Below, piece by piece: positions 26,923 to 35,943 of a stretch of 64,000 nucleotides of DNA. The notes under the pieces were generated by a model that was not told the DNA's origin, searched no databases, and worked only from the letters and a program-made list of their open reading frames with translations. Origin of the DNA: an uncultured Selenomonadales bacterium (lineage in GTDB: Bacteria > Bacillota > Negativicutes > Selenomonadales > Selenomonadaceae); contig OMYB01000004.1 of NCBI GenBank assembly GCA_900315155.1, forward strand, positions 1 through 64,000. Direction: 5' to 3'. Each line of letters starts with the position of its first letter. The first letter of the stretch is position 1. Made by a program: the position numbers and the translations under genes.

Positions 26923-28101
26923 ATGTTGATACCTAGAGGCAATCAGATGCGCGTATTAGGGCTGCCGATGGAGGGGGCATTTTTTGTCTGTGGTTCTGCG
27001 GGAAGCGGTAAATCAATTATGGCGTTAACAAGGGCATTGAATCTTGCTATCGTGAATCCTGCAGAGGACGTTTTGTTATTGGTGTATGTTCGTTCTTTGA
27101 GTGCTTTCTTGAATGGTATGATGCAAAATGCATTACCACATGGTATGTATAAGCCACGCAATTTGCATATTTTAGGATTTCATCAGTATGTACATTCCTG
27201 CTACGAAGCGTATACAGGGACTGGGTATGGGGAAATTGGACACTCTGCGGAAGCATGGGATCAGTTTACATCGGAGACGGCTGCGTTGATGCCTGAGAAC
27301 ATTTGCCACCATATCGTAGTTGATGAGGGGCAGGATTATACGGCGAGTATGATTCAGTTCGTTCGGAAATGTTATAGCAAGAGTTTGACCGTGTTTTTGG
27401 ATAGTGCACAAACTATTTTTGAGGCATGTGGTAATTTGGCATTATATCAGCAGTACATTCTGATGAGTGAAGATCCTGTCTATTTTCAGCATGATTACCG
27501 GAATTGCGCTGAGATCACGCATTTCGCTAATGCCGTGCGCCGATGCTGCTATTGGCAAAGAGAGGTATATGAGCAGGAACTGGAAGAAGATCATCATGTT
27601 GAGGGGCGTAAACCCTGCTTTTATTTATTTGATCAAAAAGATCACGAGGATGATTGGCTATGCCGAAACGAAGTAATTGCAAATAGAGGATTTCAATCCA
27701 CTGCTTTTTTGTTTGCTACAAAGAGGGAAGTTAATGATTTTTATCAGACATTAATAAGATATGGTATCCCAAAAATGGATCTGAAGATCATCAACAACCA
27801 AATAGATTCTTTTGATACGAATCGGGGGATTTTTGTTTCTACCTATTATAATTCCAAGGGGCTCGAGTTTGATAATGTATTCTTACCCGATGTATCCTTC
27901 GATGCTATATATCGGGGCTCTCAGACGAAATTGCGGTTGTTCTATGTAACAATCACACGAGCTAAGAGAATGCTTAATCTGTGCTGTTTTAGTGAACCGC
28001 ATTTACTGAGTCAGTTGCCAAGGGATACCTATGATATTATAGACTATCGAAATCGCCAGAGATTCGATTTCAATGAATATTTCAAGGACTTATCATTTTG
28101 A
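26923..28101 (+). CDS. Small SF1 (UvrD/Rep-like) helicase-type ATPase
   Basis: This 392-residue superfamily 1 helicase-type ATPase has Walker A GSAGSGKS (residues 24-31), Walker B VVDEGQD (132-138), a Q-x-YRN motif (FQHDYRNCAEI), and a UvrD C-terminal domain with STYYNSKGLEFDNVFLP (about 310) and LRLFYVTITRAKRML (about 343) that supplies the arginine finger. It is much shorter than UvrD (about 720) and lacks an appended nuclease, so the 1B/2B insertions are reduced. It heads a tight operon with the ADP-ribosyltransferase and hydrolase genes. The DNA has lower GC than the glycan genes on both sides, indicating insertion. Its role may be to expose single-stranded DNA, the substrate of DarT enzymes, or to act as the sensor; this is inference. 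Confidence 0.75.
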   Translation: MLIPRGNQMRVLGLPMEGAFFVCGSAGSGKSIMALTRALNLAIVNPAEDVLLLVYVRSLSAFLNGMMQNALPHGMYKPRNLHILGFHQYVHSCYEAYTGTGYGEIGHSAEAWDQFTSETAALMPENICHHIVVDEGQDYTASMIQFVRKCYSKSLTVFLDSAQTIFEACGNLALYQQYILMSEDPVYFQHDYRNCAEITHFANAVRRCCYWQREVYEQELEEDHHVEGRKPCFYLFDQKDHEDDWLCRNEVIANRGFQSTAFLFATKREVNDFYQTLIRYGIPKMDLKIINNQIDSFDTNRGIFVSTYYNSKGLEFDNVFLPDVSFDAIYRGSQTKLRLFYVTITRAKRMLNLCCFSEPHLLSQLPRDTYDIIDYRNRQRFDFNEYFKDLSF

Positions 28102-28112
28102 GGTGTTGCGAT

Positions 28113-28775
28113 ATGAATGAGAGGGCGTGGCAATATTTATGTCAGAATCGCGGTGTAACAAGATTGTGTCATTTGACCAATATCAGCAGTATGTTCAGTA
28201 TGGCACTGGATGCTAGTTATAATGGCATATTAGCGACTGCATATATTCCGTTGGATAATCGCTATCAAAATGATCATGTACGTATGGATCAGCACACGGA
28301 ATATGTGAATTGCTCTTGCCAGTATCCAAACTACAAGTATTTCTATCGAAAACAAGATTGCCACAAACCGTTTAATACGTGGTGTTGTTTATTCCTTTCA
28401 CCGCAAATTCTTCTAAAGCGTACGGCTATGTATTCGCCATTTAATGCAGCACGTGGATCTGGAAAATTTATTTGTTCTGATATGGATACGATAAGTAGAC
28501 TTTTTTCTCATCCGGATCGACGAGACCGGCTTCGTTCCTGCCCGGATGACATTCAGGCAGAAATATTGATTGAAAGGGATATTCCCTGGAGTTATGTGAC
28601 GGGGATAGCAGTAGAAAAGGCTGAAACAGCGCAGAGAATTTATCGTACGCTGGTTTATCAGTATGGCAGGGGATGCCCTAGATTGTATGTAGCACCAGAT
28701 ATTTTTTCGAATCAGTGTGAGCGGTTTCTTTGTAAAGGGTTGAGGCCACAGGAGGAGGAGTGGAAAGATGTGTGA
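28113..28775 (+). CDS. DarT-like DNA ADP-ribosyltransferase toxin
   Basis: This 220-residue protein matches the DarT (DUF4433) fold: LCHLTNISSMFSMALD near the start (His20, NAD pocket), CSCQYPNYKYFYRK (68-80), WCCLFLSPQILLKRTAMYSPFNAA (90-112), and the catalytic-glutamate block DIQAEILIERDIPW (146-159; Glu150). DarT enzymes attach ADP-ribose to bases in single-stranded DNA and are toxic or antiviral. The ATG at 28113 has GAGGTG 8 bases ahead. Its 3' end overlaps the next gene by 8 bases. The usual partners are macrodomain or NADAR proteins; here the partner is a DraG-type hydrolase. Family assignment is by motif only. Confidence 0.7.
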   Translation: MNERAWQYLCQNRGVTRLCHLTNISSMFSMALDASYNGILATAYIPLDNRYQNDHVRMDQHTEYVNCSCQYPNYKYFYRKQDCHKPFNTWCCLFLSPQILLKRTAMYSPFNAARGSGKFICSDMDTISRLFSHPDRRDRLRSCPDDIQAEILIERDIPWSYVTGIAVEKAETAQRIYRTLVYQYGRGCPRLYVAPDIFSNQCERFLCKGLRPQEEEWKDV

Positions 28776-30342
28776 TATCCATGTTTTGAAAGAGCAACGT
28801 GCCTGTGGTGCCATGTTGGGAGTAGCCATAGGTGATGCTATTGGTTGGCCATTTGAGCGCGCTTCGCATACAGGTGAGTTTCGCCACGATGGAAGTTTTT
28901 TCGATTGGCAAATAAGCTGTGGCTCATATAAGAATCGTTATACGAAAACAGTTGCAGCGGGAACTTATAGTGATGATACACAACTCACGATAGCCATCGG
29001 ACGCTGCCTGCTTTTTGCAGATAAATGGGGAAAACAGTTCAGCGAATGTGAATTGCCTGCTTGGCTTGAGTATCAGCAAGGAGGGGGAAAAATACTAAAA
29101 AGCGTTGCCAAAGACTGGAAGAATAAGAAATCTCCGTGGAGTTCTGGAAAGCCGGATAGGTATCTGGACGCTGGCGCGAATGGTGCGGCAATGCGCATTT
29201 TGCCTCATGTTTTATATGGGGCTTCTCAAGGCGAAACTAGCTTAGATGGCGTGTTGAATGATGTACGCAGGGACGCTTGCCTGACACATGGACATCCGCG
29301 GGCAATCGTTGGAGCAACTTGTCTGGCAAGTCTGTTATATGATTTATGGAATCTGCCGGTATCCGAACAGATTCCTTTTGGTGGGTTATTTGATCGTGCA
29401 TTGAATTTACAAGATCACTGGGGAGCATTGCCGCAAGTGTGGCCTTTGAATGCATGGGACTGTTCTGAGCCCTTGGCCATCTATCATGGAAAAACTTACG
29501 CGGATTGTTGGCAGAAAACTGTCGACGAAATGGCTTTATATTTGAAGCAATGTAAAAAATATTTGGTTGACCGGCCAATGGTGTCGATACAGGATTTTCT
29601 GAAATACATTGGCGCAATTGGCCGTCAGAATGGATCCGGTACCAGTTCAGTGGCAGCAGCTATATTATTTGCATCGCTGGAAAGCCGTCCATCCATAGAT
29701 GCAGTACTTCAGTCGGCATATCTCAGAGGCGTAGATACGGATACGGTAGCATCCATGACCGGTGCGCTTATGGGGATGTTATTTGGCGAGGAATGGTTTG
29801 CAGAATGGCCAAATTTGCATCAATTACAAGATAAAGCGTTTCTTCGTGAGTTGGCATTGGCCTTGGTACGTCATGAGCCCGAACGTCTTTGCGCGCAGGA
29901 AACCGCACTGCTTTATCCGGGAGACATCGCAAAAATGCCGATGGAGCGAGAATCCCGCGAGGAGCCGAAAGGACACCAGGATTATTTTAAAGCCCCGTGG
30001 GGACAAACTTTTGCTATATATACTTCGAGAGCTGCACAAAAAAAAGGAAATGCTGCGGAGCAAAGTGCATCGACATCCATACGTCATCCAGATATGGATA
30101 ACCTGTTTTCCAAGCAGAAAGAACAGGCAGTTTCTGAGAGTGTCTCTGCCACATTCCCCCAATTGGATCAGAGAAGCTTGCAGCAGGCCATGCAATATTT
30201 CTTATCCAAATTACAGGAGGACCCATCGTGGAAGCATAAACAAATTGGTACGCTGGCTAAAACGATGCAGAACCCGGATGCTCAATTAACGGAAACCATG
30301 GCAGAGACGTATACTAAATTTTTTTCGAGAACTCTCCCATAA
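28768..30342 (+). CDS. ADP-ribosylglycohydrolase (DraG/ARH family) with C-terminal extension
   Basis: This 524-residue protein has a full DraG/ARH catalytic domain (1-380). The motifs are GVAIGDAIGWPFE (residues 18-30), TYSDDTQ (66-72, metal), ANGAAMR (137-143), THGHPRA (173-179) and GVDTDTVAS...GALMG (321-336, the second metal site). Such enzymes remove ADP-ribose. Its coupled position after the DarT-like toxin suggests that it is the antidote, erasing ADP-ribose from DNA. Residues 380-524 form an extra, low-complexity then helical tail without a recognised domain. AGGAGGAG lies ahead of the ATG. A run of eight A at 30038-30045 lies in the tail. The overlap of 8 bases with the toxin gene fixes the operon. 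Confidence 0.8.
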   Translation: MCDIHVLKEQRACGAMLGVAIGDAIGWPFERASHTGEFRHDGSFFDWQISCGSYKNRYTKTVAAGTYSDDTQLTIAIGRCLLFADKWGKQFSECELPAWLEYQQGGGKILKSVAKDWKNKKSPWSSGKPDRYLDAGANGAAMRILPHVLYGASQGETSLDGVLNDVRRDACLTHGHPRAIVGATCLASLLYDLWNLPVSEQIPFGGLFDRALNLQDHWGALPQVWPLNAWDCSEPLAIYHGKTYADCWQKTVDEMALYLKQCKKYLVDRPMVSIQDFLKYIGAIGRQNGSGTSSVAAAILFASLESRPSIDAVLQSAYLRGVDTDTVASMTGALMGMLFGEEWFAEWPNLHQLQDKAFLRELALALVRHEPERLCAQETALLYPGDIAKMPMERESREEPKGHQDYFKAPWGQTFAIYTSRAAQKKGNAAEQSASTSIRHPDMDNLFSKQKEQAVSESVSATFPQLDQRSLQQAMQYFLSKLQEDPSWKHKQIGTLAKTMQNPDAQLTETMAETYTKFFSRTLP

Positions 30343-30508
30343 CTGTGGGTAACCGGATTTATCAAAAAGAAAAATAGCAGCCATCGTTCTGGAGATGATG
30401 GTGAAGCAGGTAGGCCTTTACATGGCAATGGATGTGGGAATATCAACAGCATAGATATAAAAAGGCGGGACTTCAGGGTACAAGCCATGGAATCGGAGGT
30501 GCATCGGC

Positions 30509-31627
30509 ATGTGGGATAAGACGCCGGGGATGTATTGTTTTGCGCGGGCCGGGTGGAATAACCAGCAGGTGACGAAGAACTGCGGCGTGCTGCCGTTCCT
30601 GTTCCATCAAATGTATGGGTGGCGTGCGGTGATGGCAGGGCCGCGCATCGAGGCAGATTATCCGGGGCTGGCTTATGTGCCTGGGCTGGAGATGGATTTC
30701 CTGGCGGATGCGCGGACGGAGTCGGCGTTGGCCTATCTTGAGGCGCATCAGATGGATATCGATGTCCTGGTCTTTCATGGTGTTTTCCCGAATTACATCC
30801 CCCTGGCGGCCCGTTACAAGGAACTTCGTCCGGATGGCAAGATTTATCTGGAACTGGATGCTAATGCGTTCTATGAGGATCAACTGGAGTGGACAAAGCC
30901 GGAGGCAATGGCGTTTCTGCAGTCCTGCGATGTCATCGGTGCCAGCTGTCATGCTATGCAGCGGCATATCGGGCAGAAATGGCCAGTCGTTGTGGAATAT
31001 CTTCCCAACGGGTTCTATGATTTTACCGGGAGTTCCCAGCCCATGCAGGCGCAGAATTTTGCTGCAAAGGAAAAGGTGCTTTTGTCGGTCGGTCGTATCG
31101 GATCCCCGGAGAAGCAGAACGAAATCCTGCTTGAGGCATTTGCCGCCGTGGCAGACCGGCTGCCGGACTGGCGGGTGGAACTGGTCGGGCCGGTCGAGGA
31201 GGGGTTCCGTGCGTATCTGCAGGGCTATCGGGAGCAGCATCCTCAGGCGTATGAGAGGGTGTCTTTGCCAGGAAATGTCCCGGATAAAAAGCGATTGTAT
31301 GCATATTATCGGCGCGCGGCAGTCTTTGTCCTGACCTCACCGCGCGAGGGCGGGACCCCGAATGTTGTTGCCGAGGCGCTGGCTCATGGCTGCTATATGC
31401 TGACGACGGAAATCGATGCAGCCGGGGATGTCACAGATCAGGGACGCTGCGGGCAGAGTTTTCCTATTGGGGATGCCGCTTCGCTCAGGGGTATCCTGCT
31501 CACGGTCTGTCCCGATGGGGAACGATTGCAGCAGGGAGGCAGACATGCTGCTGCTTATGCCCAAAGAAACTTTGATTTTCGCCGCATCGTCGCGCGCTTG
31601 CATGGAATGCTGATGGGGGAGGTGTGA
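30509..31627 (+). CDS. GT4-type glycosyltransferase
   Basis: A 372-residue GT-B protein. The donor-binding half is clear: VLLSVGRIGSPEKQNEILLEAFA, WRVELVGPVEEGFR, RLYAYYRRAAVFVLTSPREGGTPNVVAEALAHGCYML. The N-terminal half includes IDVLVFHGVFPNYIPLA and LELDANAFYEDQLEW. CGGAGGTG is 8 bases ahead of the ATG. The 166 bases before it, after the inserted defence operon, hold no gene; a TATAAA-like stretch occurs but no convincing -35. High GC composition resumes here, marking the right edge of the insertion. Confidence 0.8.
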   Translation: MWDKTPGMYCFARAGWNNQQVTKNCGVLPFLFHQMYGWRAVMAGPRIEADYPGLAYVPGLEMDFLADARTESALAYLEAHQMDIDVLVFHGVFPNYIPLAARYKELRPDGKIYLELDANAFYEDQLEWTKPEAMAFLQSCDVIGASCHAMQRHIGQKWPVVVEYLPNGFYDFTGSSQPMQAQNFAAKEKVLLSVGRIGSPEKQNEILLEAFAAVADRLPDWRVELVGPVEEGFRAYLQGYREQHPQAYERVSLPGNVPDKKRLYAYYRRAAVFVLTSPREGGTPNVVAEALAHGCYMLTTEIDAAGDVTDQGRCGQSFPIGDAASLRGILLTVCPDGERLQQGGRHAAAYAQRNFDFRRIVARLHGMLMGEV

Positions 31628-31629
31628 AG

Positions 31630-32625
31630 ATGGAAAACCAGGAAGAAACGCCATTCCAGTATTTCGGAACGACGGTCAAAGGGGAAAGGGTTCTGTTGCT
31701 GCATACGATGGCGCCCCTCCAGAACCACAGTGCGGTTCCGATGCATCTGCTCTACCAAAACGGAAGCGTCGATTTTGTCCAGGAGCGCCTGCTCCATAAT
31801 CTGCTGGACCATCTGCTTATGCCGCGGGAAGCTGACTGTCGGCTGTTCCTGCTCCTGCTGTTTCGCAGACTGAATCGGAAATATCAGCCGCTTCGGATTC
31901 TCTGGACTGGCGGGCAGCCTCATGCGTGGAGCGGCATATTGCAAAAAACGGTGCAGCTTTTTCATCCGGACAGCCAGATTTATCATCTGCTGGGGACATC
32001 CGCTGCCGTGCAGGGAGAGGGCTTCATCCCCCTCGCCATGCCCTGGGAGCACCTTCTTCTTCCAGAGAAGGCTTTTGATATCCTGATCGTCGAGGATACA
32101 GAATCCGATGGCGGTGTTCCTGTCAGCTGTGCAGGGACGCTGCTGGCTTCCCTGCGGCCATGGGGCGAGGCGTATGTATCGTCATCGAATCCGGCGTGGT
32201 GGCAGGCTGTGGATGCAGCGCTGGGAGCTGGTACGGATCTGCGCGTGGGAAATGGGCTGCGGCGCGTCCTGTATCGTCTGCTGACGCCGCAGGCACAGCA
32301 GACGTTGACGGCCCCTCTTCATTCGGTGGAAGATGCATGGGATGAAATCCTCATACGGGTGCAGGCATGCCAGGAGATCCTGTCATCCGATACACAGGAA
32401 CTGGACGTAGCGTCGGTTCGTGTCGTGCTTCAGACGGCAGAACAGATTGAGCAGGGCGTGAACGTCCTCTATCCATGGCTGCACAGCGAACCGATCAAGT
32501 ATCTGGTCAATGAATGGAAGCGATACCTGCAGGAATACCTGCTGGGGCAGGGGACGTGGGACGAAGTCCGGCAGAGCTTTGCCCTGTTATGGCAGGATGT
32601 GCGGCAGGAAATCCATTCGGAATGA
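31630..32625 (+). CDS. Unrecognised protein of the glycan cluster
   Basis: I do not recognise this 331-residue protein. Segments such as LRILWTGGQPHAWSGILQ, FDILIVEDTESDG and LASLRPWGEAYVSSSNPAWW follow the strand-helix rhythm of a degenerate methyltransferase/Rossmann fold. The C-terminal 100 residues are helical. There is no signal peptide or membrane segment. It starts at the ATG at 31630, with GGGGGAGG upstream, right after the GT4 gene, and it is followed by the phosphatase-like gene, so it belongs to the same operon. An accessory or structural role in glycan assembly is possible. Confidence 0.5.
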   Translation: MENQEETPFQYFGTTVKGERVLLLHTMAPLQNHSAVPMHLLYQNGSVDFVQERLLHNLLDHLLMPREADCRLFLLLLFRRLNRKYQPLRILWTGGQPHAWSGILQKTVQLFHPDSQIYHLLGTSAAVQGEGFIPLAMPWEHLLLPEKAFDILIVEDTESDGGVPVSCAGTLLASLRPWGEAYVSSSNPAWWQAVDAALGAGTDLRVGNGLRRVLYRLLTPQAQQTLTAPLHSVEDAWDEILIRVQACQEILSSDTQELDVASVRVVLQTAEQIEQGVNVLYPWLHSEPIKYLVNEWKRYLQEYLLGQGTWDEVRQSFALLWQDVRQEIHSE

Positions 32626-32664
32626 TGGTGGTCTGTATATGATAGGGAGTAAAGGAGATAAGGC

Positions 32665-34779
32665 ATGATTTTTAAGGAAGAAGATACAGGTCGATGGGAT
32701 GCCTGCCGAAGGTATTTTTTCTCGTTGACGGATAAGGTGCAGGCCGGTCAGTTTGATGATCGTTACCTCCTTGACCTGATCGAGTTCAGGAAGCTCAGCG
32801 AGACGGATGTGGAAACGGCGATTTTCTATGCATTGTATGCTGCCGCGAATGGGAGTGATGATGTCGCGCTGGAGTATGCAGAGAAAGCCTATCATAAACG
32901 GAAAATCAACCTGACACTTTGGCGATTGTTACGGGATTGCTTCGAGCGGAAGGGCGATGCCATCCGTGCCTTGATCTTTGCCGGGTTTACAGCATGCTTC
33001 TACGCAGATCCCATTCAGATACCTATCCCGCGGGAACGGGTTGATGAGGCTATGCTGAAATTGTCGCTCAGCATGAATAACAAGAAATATGCGCCTGTTA
33101 CGAACTCCCGCATGCGGATCACTGACCAGGGAGTGGGCAGCCAGGAAGCAACTTATGTCGGAGAATTCCTTCCGCAGTTCCAGACAACAGATCCTTTCCG
33201 CTATTGGAGCGGTGTTTATGCGGAGCGGGAACAGCATGATATCAAGACATATATCGCAGAATACCTAAAAGATCATGAAATGCTGGCAGACTATGGAGAT
33301 GCAGAATTTGTATTTGATATTATGCGGGCAAAAGAGATTCCATCGGAGGTCACGGTCGATTTGCCGCCCGATACAGAAGCCATCATTGTTCCATTGGCAG
33401 GTAAAGGAGAATTTCAGCAGGTTTGGTTCCAACAGGATGATGGAGAAAACCTGATGGGACGGCTGGCAAAATGGCAATTCCAATTTTTCCGTCTGAATCA
33501 GAAAACGAAAATCACTTCGAAGGCACCTTTTATTTTAGGGAAGCCGATTCCCTTGGGACATAGTCCGAAACGGAGAAAAGTCGTTATCAATATTTTTCTG
33601 GATGCACTTTCCTGGCAAGCTGTGAAAGAACGCAACTACGATCTCGTTCCCAATATCATGAATTTTTTCCGCAAAGGTGTCATCTTCGATGATACAAGGA
33701 CGACTTCGGAGTTTACGCTGCCAGCGTATCCGGCTATTGAAACAGGCATGTATCCGCATCATACGCAGATTTTCAATGAAAAGGGATCGCACTCGCTGAA
33801 TGCGGATATTCTCACATTGGGTGAACAGATGAGGAATTTGGGATACTATTGTACCGTTCCCATCGGATCCGGAGATGTCATATATGATGAAGTTACCCGG
33901 GGATACGATCGTTTGATTGTTAATCAGACCAGTACGTATATCCATACAGGCGTGGGGCGGGCAATTCAGCAGCTGCAGGCTTTTCATGAATGCGATCAAT
34001 TCATGGTCCTGCATACGCTGGATGCGCATCCGTGGTCGCAGTCTGGAGTAGGAATTCCTCTCGAAACGCAAACGCAGCTGTCCTTGCATGATCTCTTGAT
34101 CGGGGCAGATGAGGCAGAGATGAGTGTGAATCTGACCGACCGGCTTGTTTATCGGCACTGGGTTGAAGTCGGTATCCGAGAAGCGGATCGCTCCTTGAAA
34201 GAACTATTCGATTTTATCGAGGCGAATTATCAGGACGACGAGTATCTTATCACGCTGTATTCGGATCACGGAACGACCATTTATGATAAAGTTCACTATC
34301 GCCTTAGCAAACATGTCGCAGGCTCAGCGTTTATGGTTCGTGGTGGTGGAGTACCAGCTGTTGGCTTGGATGAGGAACTCGTGAGTACCGTTGATATCTA
34401 TCCGGTACTTGCCCACCTGCTGGGCTTTCCTGTGCCGGATAACGTGGACGGTCAGCTGCCTGCCGTGTTTGGTGGAAAACCGCGGAAATATGCCTATAGC
34501 ATGTCCATGTTCCCTGCGCAGACGTTTAAACTCAATGTCTGCGATAAGGAGCACGAATGTCGTGTGGAGTCGCGGGAAGTCACCGATGAAGATGGACGCG
34601 TCGATTTGAGGGATGCCTCGGTTGAGGTATATGACCGTAGGACAGAGGAGCATTTACCCAATGCAGCTGCGGAACCCTTCATTCCACATATTCGCGATTT
34701 TACGAGGGAGATCGACACGCATGGGATGCAGTGGCCAGATATGCGGGCGAAGCGCCCGAAATGGTATGGCTTGCCCTGA
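32665..34779 (+). CDS. Sulfatase/alkaline-phosphatase-superfamily protein with N-terminal helical domain
   Basis: This 704-residue protein starts with a helical, TPR-like region (1-200; AIFYALYAAANGSDDVALEYAEKAYHKRK). From about residue 305, VVINIFLDALSWQAV and the nucleophile region TRTTSEFTLPAYPAIETGMYPHHTQIF mark an alkaline-phosphatase-fold domain. LYSDHGTTIYDKVHYR provides the DHG metal ligands, and STVDIYPVLAHLLGFPVPDNVDG the final core motif. There is no signal peptide or transmembrane helix, which is odd for a phosphoglycerol or phosphoethanolamine transferase. It may act on a phosphodiester of a cytosolic glycan intermediate. The lic-like genes follow directly. Confidence 0.7.
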   Translation: MIFKEEDTGRWDACRRYFFSLTDKVQAGQFDDRYLLDLIEFRKLSETDVETAIFYALYAAANGSDDVALEYAEKAYHKRKINLTLWRLLRDCFERKGDAIRALIFAGFTACFYADPIQIPIPRERVDEAMLKLSLSMNNKKYAPVTNSRMRITDQGVGSQEATYVGEFLPQFQTTDPFRYWSGVYAEREQHDIKTYIAEYLKDHEMLADYGDAEFVFDIMRAKEIPSEVTVDLPPDTEAIIVPLAGKGEFQQVWFQQDDGENLMGRLAKWQFQFFRLNQKTKITSKAPFILGKPIPLGHSPKRRKVVINIFLDALSWQAVKERNYDLVPNIMNFFRKGVIFDDTRTTSEFTLPAYPAIETGMYPHHTQIFNEKGSHSLNADILTLGEQMRNLGYYCTVPIGSGDVIYDEVTRGYDRLIVNQTSTYIHTGVGRAIQQLQAFHECDQFMVLHTLDAHPWSQSGVGIPLETQTQLSLHDLLIGADEAEMSVNLTDRLVYRHWVEVGIREADRSLKELFDFIEANYQDDEYLITLYSDHGTTIYDKVHYRLSKHVAGSAFMVRGGGVPAVGLDEELVSTVDIYPVLAHLLGFPVPDNVDGQLPAVFGGKPRKYAYSMSMFPAQTFKLNVCDKEHECRVESREVTDEDGRVDLRDASVEVYDRRTEEHLPNAAAEPFIPHIRDFTREIDTHGMQWPDMRAKRPKWYGLP

Positions 34780-34818
34780 TTTCGTGATGATGCAGCAGAG
34801 GTAAGAGGTGAAACGAGA

Positions 34819-35943
34819 TTGACCAAAGAAGGGTTCCAAAGGCTATGTGCCAAGCAAAATCGGACGCCGGAAGAAGAACAGGCATTAAAGCCCTATGCTG
34901 TGAAGAATGCCATTATCCTGGCTGCTGGTATGAGCACGCGCTTTGCTCCGCTTTCGTATGATAAGCCGAAGGCATTGCTGCGGGTCAAAGGGGAAATCCT
35001 CATTGAGCGGCAGATCCTTCAGTTGAAGAAGGCAGGAATTCAGGATATCACCATCGTTACCGGTTATAAAAAAGAGCAGTTTGCATATCTGGCCGACACC
35101 TTTGACGTACAGCTCGTTGAGAATCCGGATTATGGGCGATACAACAATACGTCCTCTCTTATGCGGGTGTTGGATAAGTTGGACAATACTTACATCTGTT
35201 CTTCGGATAATTATTTTGTCCAGAATGTGTTTGAGCCACATGTTTATCGGGCGTATTATTCGGCGGTTCATTCGGACCGGCCGATGCATGAGTACTTCCT
35301 TACGACGGATGCCGATGACCGGATTACGCAGGTTACTATCGGTGGGCAGAATGGATGGTATATGCTCGGTCCTGTTTATTTTGATCGGACGTTCAGTGCG
35401 CAGTTCCGTGCGATTCTGCAGAAGGAGTATGCGCAGCCCATGACACGGAATCAGCTTTGGGAAAATCTCTATATGCGGCATATAGACCAGCTCCATCTGT
35501 ATATGAGAGCGTATCCGGCAGATATTATTTATGAATTTGATTCGCTGGCGGAACTGCGTGATTTCGATTCAACGTATTGCGACCATGTGGACTGCGAAGC
35601 TTTTCGTCATATTCAGCGAACTTTACAATGCATGACTGCGGATATCGATGTCCTCGGTGTCCTGAAACAGGGGATGACAAATGACTCATTCCTGTTTTCA
35701 GCCAAAGGGGAAAAGTATATTTTTCGTCGAAATGGTATGGGGACGGATCATCTTATCGATAGGGAAAACGAGAAAAAAGTTTATGCTTTCCTGCAGGGAA
35801 AAGGCATTACGGAGAAGGTAGTGGCGCTGGATCCGGAAGATGGATATAAGATTTCTGTCTACTATGGGGGGGGCGCGAGTTTGCAATTCCAAAGAGATGG
35901 AGGATGTGCGATACTGCATGGACAGGCTTCGCTCGTTTCATGA
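34819..35943 (+). CDS. LicC-type cytidylyltransferase fused to the first part of a LicA-type choline kinase (out of frame)
   Basis: The first 250 residues are a nucleotidyltransferase: AIILAAGMSTRFAPLSYDKPKALL (30-53) with the RF..K signature, IVTGYKKEQF, and YICSSDNYFV (metal aspartate). This is the phosphocholine cytidylyltransferase (LicC) type. From about residue 275 a kinase begins (MTNDSFLFSAKGEKYIFRRNGMGTDHLIDRENE), as in LicA. The frame runs into nonsense after a run of eight G at 35866-35873 and stops at 35943. Deleting one G restores YYGGARVCNSKEMEDVRYCM, the LicA consensus, continuous with the frame ending at 36496. The start is TTG at 34819, with AGAGGTG 8 bases ahead. The gene is phase-off, mutated or mis-sequenced at this tract. 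Confidence 0.75.
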   Translation: MTKEGFQRLCAKQNRTPEEEQALKPYAVKNAIILAAGMSTRFAPLSYDKPKALLRVKGEILIERQILQLKKAGIQDITIVTGYKKEQFAYLADTFDVQLVENPDYGRYNNTSSLMRVLDKLDNTYICSSDNYFVQNVFEPHVYRAYYSAVHSDRPMHEYFLTTDADDRITQVTIGGQNGWYMLGPVYFDRTFSAQFRAILQKEYAQPMTRNQLWENLYMRHIDQLHLYMRAYPADIIYEFDSLAELRDFDSTYCDHVDCEAFRHIQRTLQCMTADIDVLGVLKQGMTNDSFLFSAKGEKYIFRRNGMGTDHLIDRENEKKVYAFLQGKGITEKVVALDPEDGYKISVYYGGGASLQFQRDGGCAILHGQASLVS

